Source: Undaria pinnatifida (Eukaryota > Sar > Phaeophyceae > Laminariales > Alariaceae). From it: a stretch of DNA of 64,000 nucleotides. A model generated the notes under the pieces. It searched no databases and was not told the DNA's origin. It worked only from the letters and a program-made list of their open reading frames with translations. The DNA lies in assembly GCA_012845835.1 (NCBI GenBank), contig JABAKD010000023.1, positions 18,710,691 through 18,774,690 on the forward strand. The letters run 5' to 3'. Of this stretch, positions 20,635-32,572 are shown piece by piece. How positions within the stretch are numbered: the first letter of the stretch is position 1; every line of letters starts with the position of its first letter. Made by a program: the position numbers and the translations under genes.

Positions 20635-21940
20635 ACGTTGGGGGGGGTGGGCACAATTCAACCGTCGGGCTCACGTTGCCGGAGGTTTGGGCGCGATCCG
20701 TTCAGTGTGTCGCGCGTGGCAAGCCTTTTGAACTTTTTTGGCCTTGGGCACACTTGAGGCAAATCCCCGGGTTTCCGCAACACCCCCGGGGATTGGGTTT
20801 CTGCATCCCTTATCCCCGCGGACGCACGTAAAATTTGATGCAAACCCGGCTTCTCTGCTCTCGTAGAGGTACACGTTTCTTTCCCTCTTTTTGCACAGAG
20901 CACCACGCTACGATCTTGCCGCCCAGCGGCAGTCCAGCCCCCTAGCAGCAGCAGCCTGCAACTGTATGCGCGTGTGGCTGCTGTTGTAGTAACCTTTTAA
21001 TTGTATTTGATATACAAACCCATCCTTACATTTACGTCCAAAGAGGAAGTATTTTTCGGTACTACATACCGAAGGGGTATTGTTTTGTGTCGGAGATTTT
21101 GCTCACGCCACAGATGACAGGTACCAAACATGAGGACGGCACAACTCTACGTGTACAACCCTACCGCACAGCAGCAGTAGTGGGATACATCATGTACATG
21201 CGCGTGGCGAGTCCTCGCTATGCTGAGGCGAGTTGCTTTCGTCTCCACGAGGGGACGGTTTTGAATCGGACGACGATCAAAACAATGCAGCGTATTTTTT
21301 CTTGACTTTAAAAAGCAAACAGCAGTGGATATAGGCGCTGATGGCACCACGCTATGATCCTGCCGCCCAGCGGTCCAGCCTCCTAGCATCAGCAGCCTGC
21401 AACTCTATGCGCGTGTGGCTGCTGTTGTAGAAGCTAATTCTTTGATCAAAGCGTGCCATTTGTCACCCCACCATACCCCATGTTTCCGCTGTGCTGCCAC
21501 TTCGTGCGCATCTCCATTGCATGTCCATAGATCGCGCCAATTTGGGCGGTAATATAAGAACCTTTTTGATCGTAATCGATATACCAATCCATCCTTACAT
21601 TTACGCCCAAATAGACATCCAAATAGACAGAGTGTTTTTACGTACATAACAGAGGGGTACTCATGTTATGGGTCGGAGATTTTGCTCACACCACAGATGA
21701 CAGGGACCAGACAACATGAGGACAGCACAACGCCACGTGTACAACCTTGCCACACAGCAGCAGTAGTGGGATACATCATGTATGTGCGCGTGGCGAGTCT
21801 TCGCTATGCTGAGTCGAGATGCTTTCGTCTCCACGAGGGGACGATTTTGAATCGGACGACGATCTAAACAACCCAGCGTATTTTTTCTTGACTTTAAAAA
21901 GCAAACAGCAGTGGATATAGGCGCTGATGCTCCATGAGGA
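20635..21940 (+). repeat. Dispersed and tandem repeat block
   Basis: 20640-20985 matches 46565-46930 (GTTTGGGCGCGATCCGTNCA; GTGTGTCGCGCKTGGCAAGC). 20990-21345 is tandemly repeated at 21565-21938 (GGTCGGAGATTTTGCTCAC; CAGCAGTAGTGGGATACATC). The box CCGCCCAGCRGCAGTCCAGC with GCAACTCTATGCGCGTGTGG occurs at 20920, 21360, 46855 and 47205. No gene is supported. Confidence 0.8.
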
Positions 21941-23400
21941 AGGGCTTCTCTGTCTCAGCGATAATAGAAGCCCTACAGTTGCTCATTCCGCGCAATCTCT
22001 GCGACGACTGGCGGTGAAGGGGGATGATTGCCTATCCTGGCGTGTATCATTCGTCGTTAAGTGCAATATCTGGCTCAACAAGACACGAAGAGTACCTATT
22101 CTGAAATTGCTGATTTCCATACGAAACAACAGGAAACAAAGAAAAAACATGAAAATACCACAATAGAAAGACGGCGCACGGAGCAACTGCTGATTTGTTT
22201 TTTTGCCGGTTGACAATCCACCCATTCGTCCTTTTATTCTTACCACGCAAAATTTACTGCATAAGAGTCGCCAGTATAAAAAGTCCCCATCGTACGAGTA
22301 CTGGCGCTGGACACGTACGTACTGATGGGATTACCACTTATTTACGGTTCTCCACCACGACGGCGAGAGAGCGACCCGTACCCGGGAGGGCGCCTCCCCA
22401 CACTCCGCTTCTCTAGCTGCGGACAAGAACATAATTTTCACTGCCACCAGGTACAACTTATTTGCCCACAGACCGTCAGATGTTGGATGTTTTGGTTTTC
22501 GTTCATGCGCCACTCCCTTAGGCACTTCCCGGAGGGGAACCTTGTAGTATATTACAAGTACCCACAAAACGCAGCTTGCAGAGATGAGTATTGACCCGAA
22601 ATTCGTCGAACTCACGGCTGACGTCCTTGAAATATTTTAATAAAATAAATAAAACGGGATATATTCACTTGAACTTGGTGTGAAAGTACCCCCCCCTGTT
22701 AACCCCTGGGGGGGAAGTTTATGAAAATCACCGTAGATTACAACGTCGACCGCACAAGGCAGCCCGCCCGGGTTGCTGGGGTAAAGGAAGTTTTGGAACT
22801 GCAATGGAAGGAGTTGTGCGACGCGCGTGCTGCATGGTGATATATATGGTGGTACAGTGGAGGTTGCCTACTTTGTGTTCCGCCTCAGAGCCTTTTTTGA
22901 GGCGCCCTCACGAGCTTTGCACGCGTGTGTTTCTTACCGACGGTTTATTATTTTTCAGCCCTTTCCAGCATCCTCTCCTGTATCGTAGCGTCACCAGTTC
23001 TTATCTTGGGTGTTTTAGTTACTTCCAAATTCTTAGTTTATGAAACAATTGATTCTTCGTTTCCTAACAGCACACAGCAGTGTCGTCGGCCCTCTACAGT
23101 GGTAACAAATCTTAAATTCGGCTCTTGGCTGTTTTCCTCATTCTGGACGAGCCAGAAAACAACAATTTTCTTTTTTTCAGTTTCTTATTTTGGTCGCCGA
23201 GAGTACCAGCTTCCTGGCAGCTTCCTGGTGTCCTTGGACCAGACCACCCAGAGGAAGGGTTGTAGTTTATTATACCCTAGGCCGCGCGTAAGCTACACGA
23301 TTTTTTTATTATTGTCTAAAATAAGACTGTACGTAGGCTAGGTTGCACGCTTTCTTATTTCGTTTCTAATTTTTAGGGTATATATGTATTAATATTTATA
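21941..23400. other. Stretch with no supported gene
   Basis: A copy of the CAGCTTGCARAGATGAGT core family lies at 22570-22640. AT-rich DNA with pyrimidine tracts follows. Several short frames are open but have no recognisable content or paired splice sites I trust. Confidence 0.5.
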
Positions 23401-23559
23401 GTGTTTAGTTACCAGAGGGACGATACTATGTATTTTTATTTTTGTACCACAGCTATTTTTGTTTTATGCGAGCTTCCACTGCTGTACTCGTACTGCTGCA
23501 CGCTCTTTCTAGTATCATCGGGGCACGGCAGCTCAGCACCGCCGGTCATGTCCTGGATG

Positions 23560-23850
23560 ATCATGCTCTTCGACCAGAGAGGTCATCGCAGTCGCTGTGC
23601 GTGGCCTGTGCGTGCCCTGTGCCTTACGTCGAGACCTGCTTCTGGTCTGCTGCTGCTGTGAGCTGCTGCGGACTCGTAATAATAGCTGTTGTTTCGTGTT
23701 TTGTCTTTTTCCATGTCTTTCGGCGTGCGTACACTGCAGTATTTGAAAATGGGTTTGTAGTGGATTGGTTCTCGAGGCGTTCATGCTCCTGCACACCATT
23801 TTTGCAGGTTGCTCCTGCACATAGGGCGCGCTCTTTACTACGAAAAGTTA
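23560..23850 (+). repeat. Module C near the left end of the DIRS-like element
   Basis: Inverse of 15218-15500, followed at 23834 by TACTACGAAAAGTTACATTT, which also occurs at the A/B junction of the right end (about 30797-30815). This may mark the 3' terminus or internal complementary region of the element. Confidence 0.6.
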
Positions 23851-24088
23851 CATTTTGCTATGGCTCAAGAATTCTGGATTAATTCGTCACGTGTAGACCT
23901 CTTCCCTGTTGTGCAAAATAACAATATAGTACCAAGTATGTCACAAGCGGCCCCCGGCCGCGTGACGTTGGCGTCTCAAACTCCTGACCTACCTCTTATG
24001 AAACCCCTCCAAGTTTTTTTTAATCAGGCCAACCCAGACTCTGATAGCCCCACTCCCTTTTTCTGCGGGGCTATCTACCTCTCACACC

Positions 24089-25150
24089 ATAAAGCGACCT
24101 GAACTAACCGCACTTCTAAAACTACTGTGTTTGTGCGAGGGCTGCAGAGACCACTTCAGCCCTTCCCCTGCTCCCCTTACGTATGGCATAAAAGCCCTAG
24201 ACTTCCATCTTTCTGCGCGTTGGATTTGCAACTCCGAAATACCTTGCGCCGCTTACTGGGTGCCCCCCCCGATTCTTTCCGAGTGTAGCGCAAACTGCAT
24301 GGTGTCTCTCGCTGCATCCTACCATCAACCGCAACGCGGTCACCGCTTACGTCCTAGTGAAAACTTTCCAACCTCGCGACGTGGCCCGGACTGTCAGCGG
24401 CTCCTCCCCTGGGAGCCGGGGATGCACATCGAGCAATTCCAGCAGAACTTTGAAGGCCCCCATCAACACCCTCCCCATCTCCCTCTCGTTGGACAACCGC
24501 GTACGCGTAATCGTGCACCCTGCTCTTTTTTCATCGCACTTCGACGCCACAAATCTAATCTGCACTACACAAATCTGATCTGCACTGCCGTGGCGGTCAA
24601 TCTGTTCCCGAACTCAACCTTTACTCCTCTGCGCGAAAACGTTAGGCACGCGCGTCAAACAAAACTCTGGGTGAACTTTGCCATCCGCGTATGCCCACAA
24701 CTCTGCCGCTCTGCGCAACAGAAAATAATACACCGCGAGTCCCAACCGCATAACACGCCCACCGTTATGCATACTTACGAGTGCCTGTCGGCCTTGTGAT
24801 AACAGTGACCACGACAGCGGTAATCTAACCTGTGCTTTCTTTTTTGACATGCTGTGGGGCCGGTCTATCTCCTTTCCCACAGCTACTATCATGCAATGCG
24901 ACAGTGGCAACTCCCATCCCGCGAACATTTTGTGGAAGGAATTGATTGCGGCTAAGTATCCTCTAACAGCAGTAGACTGCCGATTATTATGCACGAAACG
25001 TCGAGACACCATGAACCCGAGCAGATCAGACAACACTTCCTTGGGGTCAGCGAGCGTGTGCAACCACGGTTCTTTTCCCTGTGGCCGTCTCTCTTTTACC
25101 CAGGTGTTCCACTTCGCTAGGTAGTTTTCTGCGTACTCTTCCCGTCCTAA
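24089..25150 (-). pseudogene. Tyrosine recombinase of DIRS-like retrotransposon (decayed)
   Basis: The N-terminal SAM-like part reads GREEYAENYLAKWNTWVKER and later GYLAAINSFHKMFAGWELP. The catalytic end has an H-x-x-R box (HSERIGGGTQ; His codon 24283-24285, Arg codon 24274-24276) and, 34 residues on, RWKSRAFMPYVR with the likely nucleophile Tyr (codon 24181-24183). This layout is that of DIRS-type recombinases, which integrate circular cDNA without an integrase. In-frame stops occur at about 24611, 24344 and 24253, and the N-terminus needs a frame change near 25150. The copy is inactive as read. Confidence 0.8.
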
Positions 25151-25322
25151 CCGAGTGCAAACGTTTCAACTAATCGCGCTACCTCGTCCTCATGTCCTCC
25201 CTTGTTGTCCCCTGTTCCTGCAGGGGCGCGTGCGAACAGTAGACACAGTAGAAGCGAACAGTGGACACAAAAAAGTGCATGCGGCATGTTGATCGAGGGA
25301 CATACCCCCTCACGCACGCGAA

Positions 25323-25830
25323 TCAGGCAGGTTGTGCGCCGCTCATTATGTCCCACAGGCAATCGTCATGCTTGCTGAGAATTTCCCTTGTCTGTAGTAC
25401 GGTATCGAAAATCCCCTCACCCCTTGTTCCAAAGTCTAGTTCCGACCAGTCGTCAAAATTAATTAGCTCTCTGACCTTGTCCGCCAGGATCACACGAGGC
25501 CAACGGGAGATTCCATCAGCTAGTGTGTTACGTACGCCGGGAATGTGTTTTGCAGTGTGGTTCCAGCCCCCCTTGATTTCGAGACGCCCGAGCATTCTCA
25601 TGAGTAAGCCTGCTCGTTTGTCCCTCGCCCCCCCGCATCGAGAGACCCAAGATACTGCTGGCGTGTTGTCACCGCGCATCAGAATCGGATCACCCTTTGC
25701 GTCCACCCTGTCTCCTACCAGTTCAAGCATGACCCACGCTGTCACGATCATGCCCCATAACTCTAACAGGTTGATCGTGATAGTACAGGTCTATCGTCGA
25801 TCGGCTTTTTCTTTAGCCCTGCGGTCAGTT
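25323..25830 (-). pseudogene. RNase H domain of DIRS-like retrotransposon
   Basis: The frame reads INLLELWGMIVTAWVMLEL, then a catalytic-type acidic box MRGDNTPAVSWVSR and, near the end, HIPGVRNTLADGISRW. These match the RNase H of DIRS elements. A stop codon at about 25788 separates it from the preceding RT connection segment in the same frame. Confidence 0.75.
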
Positions 25831-27450
25831 CTTTTGGCAAGTAGTATCTCCAACAACCTCTCGACGCAAAAACCGCCCTTTGCCTCGAATCTGGCGTCGG
25901 GCAGGTAGTGCCGTTTTGCTGGTCGTTGTGTCGTCGTGTACCAGGGGGCGCTAAGCGCCTCACCTTCGTGTAGTAGTTGGTGATCGATTGCCCACTTCCA
26001 GAAGAGAAGGTCAGCGTGAAACTCTCTACCGAGTCCTACTGTACGGTTCTGGTTTTTGCCACGTCCTGAGTAGTGCAGCCCGGTTAGCCGCAGCAACCTC
26101 CGCATGAAGTACCTACCAGCCCGAACTACGTACGTAAGCTTCCACAACTTGCCGGCCATGCTAAGTACCAGGCACGTCCCTCGCCGTCGCTTCCGTCCTG
26201 CTCTGGGGTCATTGCTCGAACAGCAATCTCTTTGTCGCTTCAATCTTTTCGCGCGGAACCGAAATTCCCATGGTGTGGGAGCTGATAGTGAAGCCTAGCG
26301 CGTCTATCGTGGTGTCCCAGTCCGTGCTTTTCTTGGGTGCCAGAATGGGCGTTACTCCCACCTCCCCCGGGCCGAACAAACGCACGTGATCCGAACCTGG
26401 AGAGGCTGACGCAATTAAGGCTGTAGTGTCGTCGTCAGAGTGCTGTACCCTGGCTTGTAGGTAATCGTCTACGTACACGACTGTGAAGAATGGGTCGAAC
26501 TTTCCCCCCCCACTGTGAGTTCTGACTTTTGCGTCCGGCAGTATTGGTGTTGGTTTTCCGTCTTCCCAACGCTCCACCTCCTTTACGTGAGCCATGATTT
26601 ATTTTCCGTAGTCTAACAACTGAGCTAAATCGATTGTGGTGTTGGAGTGCGCGTGTGGGGCCGCCGCCGACATGACGCCCCAGATCCCCGACGATCCCGA
26701 CCATCCGAAAGTCAAACGAAAATCAATTACTCCTTGCTTTCCAACGGTGTAGCAAAAATTGTTGGGTTCATCCGGGTCTACGCGCACGTTCCGAAAAGCG
26801 TCTGACGCATCGGCCTTGCTCATCAGTATCCTCTTTTCTGGCAATTTCTTTCTCAAGGTCACGCGTTCGTCTAGGAACTTGGGCAGTTCTTCGGCGCACA
26901 GGCATTGGGGGACGGTATCGGGGTCAGTGCCGCCGTTTAGACCTCCTTTGTTCTCTCTGCTCTGCACATCGAACGAAAGATCATTGATTATCCGAACCTT
27001 GTGTGTCACGACCGCCGCTAGCGGGGAGACTCTGAAATTCGGGATGTGTCAGCTGATTTCTGTATTACTAAGCATTTTTGGCGCCTGACGTCTTGGCCGA
27101 TTTTTTCCCAAATTGCCGGCATGTGCTCGGTGACACTGCTGTGGTTTCCGTACTGTAACGCGCGCTCGAGATCTGCTCCGGACGCTTTTGCGTTCACCGG
27201 CACCCCTCCTGTAACTATCATGACGAGCTCGTCCACTTCCCTGCAGCCGTTTGGGTCTCCGAAGTAACGCTGTATGTGTACGGGGTCTATCGGCGGTGCT
27301 ACCAAGGATCCTCCTATCAGTCGACCTACGTCTCCCACGACTCCGTGTTTTTCTCGGATCATTGCTGTGCAAGTGTTGGCTAGCTTGTACAGCAGCTCTT
27401 CTCTTTCTTGTGAATCGGGGCCTTCTTGTCCAAGTCTGTCTTTTCGACCG
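25791..27450 (-). pseudogene. Reverse transcriptase of DIRS-like retrotransposon (stops and frameshifts)
   Basis: Order on the minus strand: an N-terminal segment with AIWEKIGQDVRRQKCLVIQK (about 27100); the fingers/palm start VRIINDLSFDVQSRENKGG; KADASDAFRNVRV; the YVDD box FFTVVYVDDYLQ (about 26470); then a connection segment LSMAGKLWKLTYVVRAGRYF. All are typical of DIRS-type RT. It is broken by a frame change near 27010, a TAA at 26596-26598, a frame change near 26209-26240 and a stop at about 25788. Confidence 0.8.
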
Positions 27451-27717
27451 TGTCACTGCTGTACCATAAGTTCTGCACTTTTTCGACTGCGCGTCTCTCC
27501 ATAGGGAAGCCGTGAGCGTGCTGACCCGCCACTCTCCCGCGCGTCGATTGGTACCAACGTGCTCACTTCTGGCTGCTGTACAGGTGGCTCTACTTGTCCT
27601 TGCCTTCGCGGCCCCTCTGTCTGCTCTGATCTGTGCTGTACTCCAATTGCGTGCTTTCTGCTTCCGTGGGGTATCTGCTGTACTGCACGGGTGGACAGCC
27701 GTTCTGGTTTGAACCTT

Positions 27718-30600
27718 CTACGCGATCGATGCTCTTCCGACTCGTGCGGAAGTGGGGTATTCTGGCCCTGTGCTCCTGCTGATTTGTGCGGTAGTGTGAG
27801 AGTTCCGCATCACCGACGTCTGTCCGGTCTGCGAAATAAGGCAACCTTCGTCGCTGCTCACACGAAGCCTTCTGTTCTGTGCTGCTGTGGTGTGTGAGAG
27901 TTCCGCGCCACCGATAACTGGTCGGTCCACGAAATAAAGGTAACCGTGGTCTCTGCTCACGCAAAGTCTGCTGTTCTGTGCTGCGGTGTGAGAGTTCCGC
28001 ACCGATAACTGGTCGGTTCGCGAAGTAAGGCAATCTTCGTCTCTGCTCACACAAAGCCTGCTGTTTTGTGCTGTGGTGTGAGAGTTCCTCACCACTGATA
28101 ACTGATCGGTTCGCGAAATAAGGCAACCTTCGTCTCTGCTCGCACAAAGCCTGCTGTTTTGTGCTGTGGTGTGAGGGTTCCGCACCACCGATAACTGGTC
28201 TGTTCGCGAAATAAGGTAATCTTCGTCGCTGCTCACACAAAGCTTTCTGTTCTGAGGTGTGGCGTGAGAGTTCCGCACCACCGATAACTGGTCGGTTCGC
28301 GAAATAAGGTAGCCTTGGTCTCTGCTCAAACAAAGCCTGCTGTTCTGTGCGGTGGTGTGAGAGTTCATAAGGTAACCTTCGTCTCTGCTCACACAAAGCC
28401 TGCTGTTCTGTGCTGTGGTGTGAAAGTTCCGCGCCACCGATAACTGGTCGGTCGAAATAAGGCAACCTTCGTCTCTGCTCACGCAAAGCCTGCTGTTCTG
28501 TGCTGTGGTGTGAGAATTCCGCACCACCGATATATGGTCGGTTCGTGAAATAAGGTAACGTTCGTCTCTGCTCACACAAAGCCTGCTGTTCTGTGCTGTG
28601 GGGTGAGAGTTCCGCCCCACCAATATCTGGTCGGTTCGCGAAATTAGGTAGCCTTCGTCTCTGCTCACACAAAGCTTTCTGTTCTGTGCTGTGGTGTGAG
28701 AGTTCCGCGCCACCGATGTCTGTTCGGTCAGCGGAATAAGGCAACCTTCGTCTCTGCTCACACAAGGCCTGCTGTTCTGAACTTTCTTGCACTGGGGTTG
28801 CTGGAAATTTCGATATCTGCGTTGATCTGATTTGCTGTTCCGACGCATGCGGGTTCTGCCAGCTTGAGTGGAACGATTGAGCGACACTACTGCTGTAACT
28901 GCGTGTTTCTTCCTGCCGCCGCAGCGGTTGCCCAGATTCTTCTTCAGACGTTCTGATGTGTATTGCACTGATTTTTCCTCTGGACAACTGATTCTCACCA
29001 TGAAACAAGGTCGGCGACACCGACCCGGGTACGGGTGCATTGCGAAGTCCCACGGACCTCTCGGCATCTGCGAAGATACTCCTCTCTTCCATCGCCCCTG
29101 CCCCCCCATCGGTCGGCCCTGCCTGACGGCAGAGCCCGTGCAGTCAGTTATTGCCGCCATTCCCCATTCCCCCGCCCCCCCTGCCAGCGGGCACGTGGTT
29201 CCTGCTAAAGCGCACGGCGTTCGGCCGCGACCCTCCTGCTCCACCCCCTCCTGTGCCCCCCTGCTGCTGCCGCGGCCGGTTGCGTCTGCTGCTGTTGCGG
29301 CGGCGGTGGGGGTGGCGGCGGCGGCAGCGCTCGCGGCTGCTGCTGCCGCCGCTGCTGCTGCGCGACTCTTCCGGCACGCTGGTCGTGTGCAAACGAACAG
29401 ATAGGCCTCTCGCAACGGAGGCCACGCCACGTGTAGAAGCACACCCCCACAGGCGTCTTCGAGTGCTGCATTCGGGCCTTGAAGGGGATGACCCCCCCCC
29501 CCCGCTCTGCCCTGAGCGGGGGCTGCCCGCTTCCCACCCGCTCCTGGGGCTCCCTTCCTTTTTACCCCGCTCGCGCCTGCTGTGTTCGGCCTCCAATGCG
29601 CTGAGCGCTCCGCGAGGCTAGACTCGTCGTCCTCCTCCGCCAGCGCCCTCAATTTTTCTAGGGTGGGGATGACCATGGAATTCCCTGTTCCGGGGGCTTG
29701 CGCAACGCAGGTGTGCTTCGTGTACAGCTCGCCTCCCTGCACCGCAAGCGCTTTCATTCCTTCGCGCTGGCCGATGTTCATGTTTGACAGCGGCAGCTGT
29801 CGAACCTTCACCGAGTGCTCGGCCAGGGTGTCGAAATGGCGACGTAGATACACCTTGACCAGTTTCTGCACCTGCTCCAGCTCTGAGCGCAACGTAGCGA
29901 CCCTCTGCTCGCATACGGGCGGGGCACCCTCCATCCCGTACTCTAGGGTCTCAATGAGGGCAGCTACGAAGGTAGCGAAGTGACTATCTGCGGGCATGGC
30001 CCTCGGCGTCTCCTCTTTTGCCACGGGGGGGAAATAATCCTCGACCGCGAATTCGGACATGGTCTTCAGCTGTTTTGACACAGCGTCGGAGACGTGGGCC
30101 ACGGTATCGAGCACGATCACCAGCAGTCCTCAATTTATTTCCTCCGAGACGTTGAAGCCGCCGCGGGTGATGAACACGTTTGGCCCCTCGTTGGCCCGCC
30201 AGAGGTCAGCCGCCTGCTTGGCGTTTGCCTTTACGCCTGCGGTGACCGTAGCCTGCTGTATTGCGTCTTTCGTTGCGGATGCCAAGCTGTGGGCGCTGCC
30301 TCCTGCCAGCTGAAGGGCTGCCTGCTGAGGCTGGTGTGCCGGCTGCGCCTGTTGGTGCTGCTGGAGCTGCGGATGCGCTTGATGGTTCTCGGCGTTTGTC
30401 AGGCGCGCAGCGACTGCCTGTTGACTCGCCAGCAACTCCTGCAGAAGGGCCACGATTGCTGGGTCTGCTGCTGCTGCGACGGCCTGGACGGGTCCCACGC
30501 CGTTGCCTTGAGGGGCGGCCTGCACAGGGGCCACTGCAGCATCCACTCGCACCTCTCCCACCTCGATATGCCCGTTTCCCTCGCCGACTGGCCCACCCGA
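27718..30600 (-). pseudogene. gag-like gene of DIRS-like retrotransposon
   Basis: The N-terminal part is Gln/Ala-rich with a heptad-like helix (PAIVALLQELLASQQAVAAR) and ends GGFNVSEEIN at an in-frame TGA (30130-30132). The same frame goes on with a second helical part (EQVQKLVKVYLRRHFDTLAE). A C-x8-C-x4-C-x3-H zinc knuckle (CFYTWRGLRCERPICSFAH) sits in another frame after a run of 12 C bases at 29492-29503. The C-terminal part is the 93-bp repeat array. The start codon is not resolved and could be near 30640. Gag would bind the RNA and form particles. Confidence 0.6.
27780..28800 (-). repeat. 93-bp (31-codon) tandem repeat in the gag-like gene
   Basis: About 11 units. Spacing of the anchor TGCTCACACAAAG is 99, 90, 93, 93, 93, 63, 90, 93, 93 and 93 bp: every step is a multiple of three. 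Two minus-strand frames stay open across the whole array (units like LCVSRDEGYLISRTDQLSV or EQQALCEQRRRLPYFANRP). Confidence 0.9.
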
Positions 30601-31255
30601 GTTGGCGTCCCCCTTGCTGAAAGTCGATCAATTCTAATGGGCACACTGCTTGACTCCTTTCAATCCTACGGTGCTACGCGCTCTCGCTCCCCTGTGCCCC
30701 ATCACTGGCAAGCGCGGCAGCTCTTCTGTAGTCTCGAGACGATCTACCAAAAATCGTCTGCTAAATCATAAGTTCTTCCATGCCTCCACAAACACCACTT
30801 TACTACGTAAAGTTACATTTTCGTCCCGATCTCAGGCTGAGATCGGGATAAGGTATTTCTTCTCCAGATGTTTTCTCGAGGTTGGGCCGCAAATTTTTCC
30901 CCCGGTCTTACACACGCACAGACAGAACAGCAGTAATTCGCGACTATGCGGCACCCCCCTGGGCTACTTGCCGAGCAGCTGCCGCTTGATCCTCGCGCAC
31001 CTCGATCGCCATGGTCTGTAGCGTGTTGTGGCGCTGCGGCGCGTTGTGTGTGTTTCGGCTTTTCGAAATCGTACAGCCACCCCTCTGAAAAATACCAATG
31101 AATATATTGGATATTGCTGTTAGCTTCTGCATCTAGACTCGTTATTTCCGTACACAGTGTTTGGAAAATCTTACGTCGGCATCCTGATATTCAAGCGGCG
31201 AAACGAATGTCAAGATTATCTGTGACCTGTATCGAGGTACCATAAACAATGGCCT

Positions 31256-31857
31256 TAAGCATGCTTATTTGCTTGTCTGCAGTGAAAATCGTTTATTTCT
31301 AACGAAGTGGAAGGCGTTTTCGTGCCGGGGTCGGCACACGTCCACCACACAGCCCGCGAACAGCGAATAAGCGCACAGCGAACAGACCACAAGACCCGGA
31401 CCACACCGCAGTCGTGCGTTCGGCGTTTCGGTTTCGTCGGTTCGCGTCATGAGTGGCGCCGGGAAGAACAGTGTAGCAGAGACGAGCGTCTCCTTATGCT
31501 GTCAGCCCGACGGTGGAATATTGGTACCGTGAAGGAGGTTTTGTTTGTTGTAAGTCAAGGAAATTCATGTCATGTGCTGGTTGGCGTTGCATTGAGCAGG
31601 AGGTAGATGGCAAACGACGAACAAATACATTAATGAGTTTATAAAATAGATAAGATATCAGATCTAGCTCAAAATTCCTCACCTAAAGTAATAATACCAA
31701 CACTAACCATTATATTCTATTTAAATAGGACCCCCCGAAATAAAAAACTCACCCACATAGTAAATTTCCAGTACCAACAACGCAGCTTGCAAAGATGAGT
31801 ATTGATCCGAAATTCGTCGAACTCACGGCTGACGTCCTGAAAATATTTTTATATAAT
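31256..31857. other. Spacer between DIRS-like element and right arm
   Basis: Contains one copy (31782-31855) of the core family CAGCTTGCAAAGATGAGTAT, CGAAATTCGTCGAACTCACG, abutting the right arm. A plus-strand frame at 31307-31606 has no recognisable content. Confidence 0.5.
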
Positions 31858-31905
31858 ACAAGGGCTTCGCTCGCGGGCGGCTGGGCGCCGCCCGCTACGC
31901 TTGCG
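31858..31905 (-). repeat. Hairpin terminus (copy 4) at inner edge of right arm
   Basis: 9-bp stem at 31873-31881 and 31887-31895, then (minus strand) GAGCGAAGCCCTTG ending at 31859, followed by T. It mirrors the left arm exactly and marks where similarity stops. Confidence 0.6.
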
Positions 31906-32572
31906 GAAGGAGGAATAGACATTCAGTAGAAAGGCGGAAAAGAAGCACAAATGGCGCAACTGGCGACTTGAAAATGCCAAGAGGTCCATATATAGTACAA
32001 CGGTACAGGATAGAGACGATTATGATTGTGAGTTTGTTATTATCATCCATTCGCCCAATCCATGATGGGCAAGTCGGAGGACTTCCTTGGCATATCCTTC
32101 CACCTCTCAGGTAGCACCTATGTAGGTCCTGTACACTCATCAATAGCTCTCTCTCTAAGTCGATCATCAACAATAAATTATCGCAGTGCATAAACACTAG
32201 GCACGCGCTTGTCAAGGATAGAGACAGGAAAACTACAACTTAAGATGTAAAGGAGCGCAGTGCCAAAAAAAACATGCTGGAAGCAGGAACTTGAACGCAC
32301 ACACCGCAAACATGTGAAGTACATTTGTATTCCTGAAAGACGAAGAGCACGCATTTAGGCATAGTTCTCAAAAAACGATGCTGGTATAATAAACCACAAC
32401 TTAACGTTCTATAAAGAACGTGCTGTCAACATTGCTTCCGAAGGAGCATGCAGGCTTGCTTGGACTCTTCCTCCTCAGCGGAGGTACCCAGCACCTTGCA
32501 CTCTTGTTTTTTGTCGATGGTCTTGTGGATCTGTCCACAAACGTTGAAGCAGGGCGGGAGAACGTCGATAAG

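Larger units (their letters stand above)
24089..31255 (-). mobile_element. DIRS-like (tyrosine recombinase) retrotransposon, ~7.2 kb, decayed
   Basis: Gene order gag, RT, RNase H, tyrosine recombinase, with no DDE integrase. The upstream end (30622-31255) contains modules A and B, which recur near 14330-15240, and it ends GGTACCATAAACAATGGCC, the inverse of which is at 12351. The left terminus is not certain; module C at 23560-23850 may belong to it. Confidence 0.75.

Noticed and set aside
28868-29404. Plus-strand frame opposite the gag-like gene
   Set aside because: The minus strand carries the zinc knuckle and the in-frame repeats; the plus frame is a shadow.
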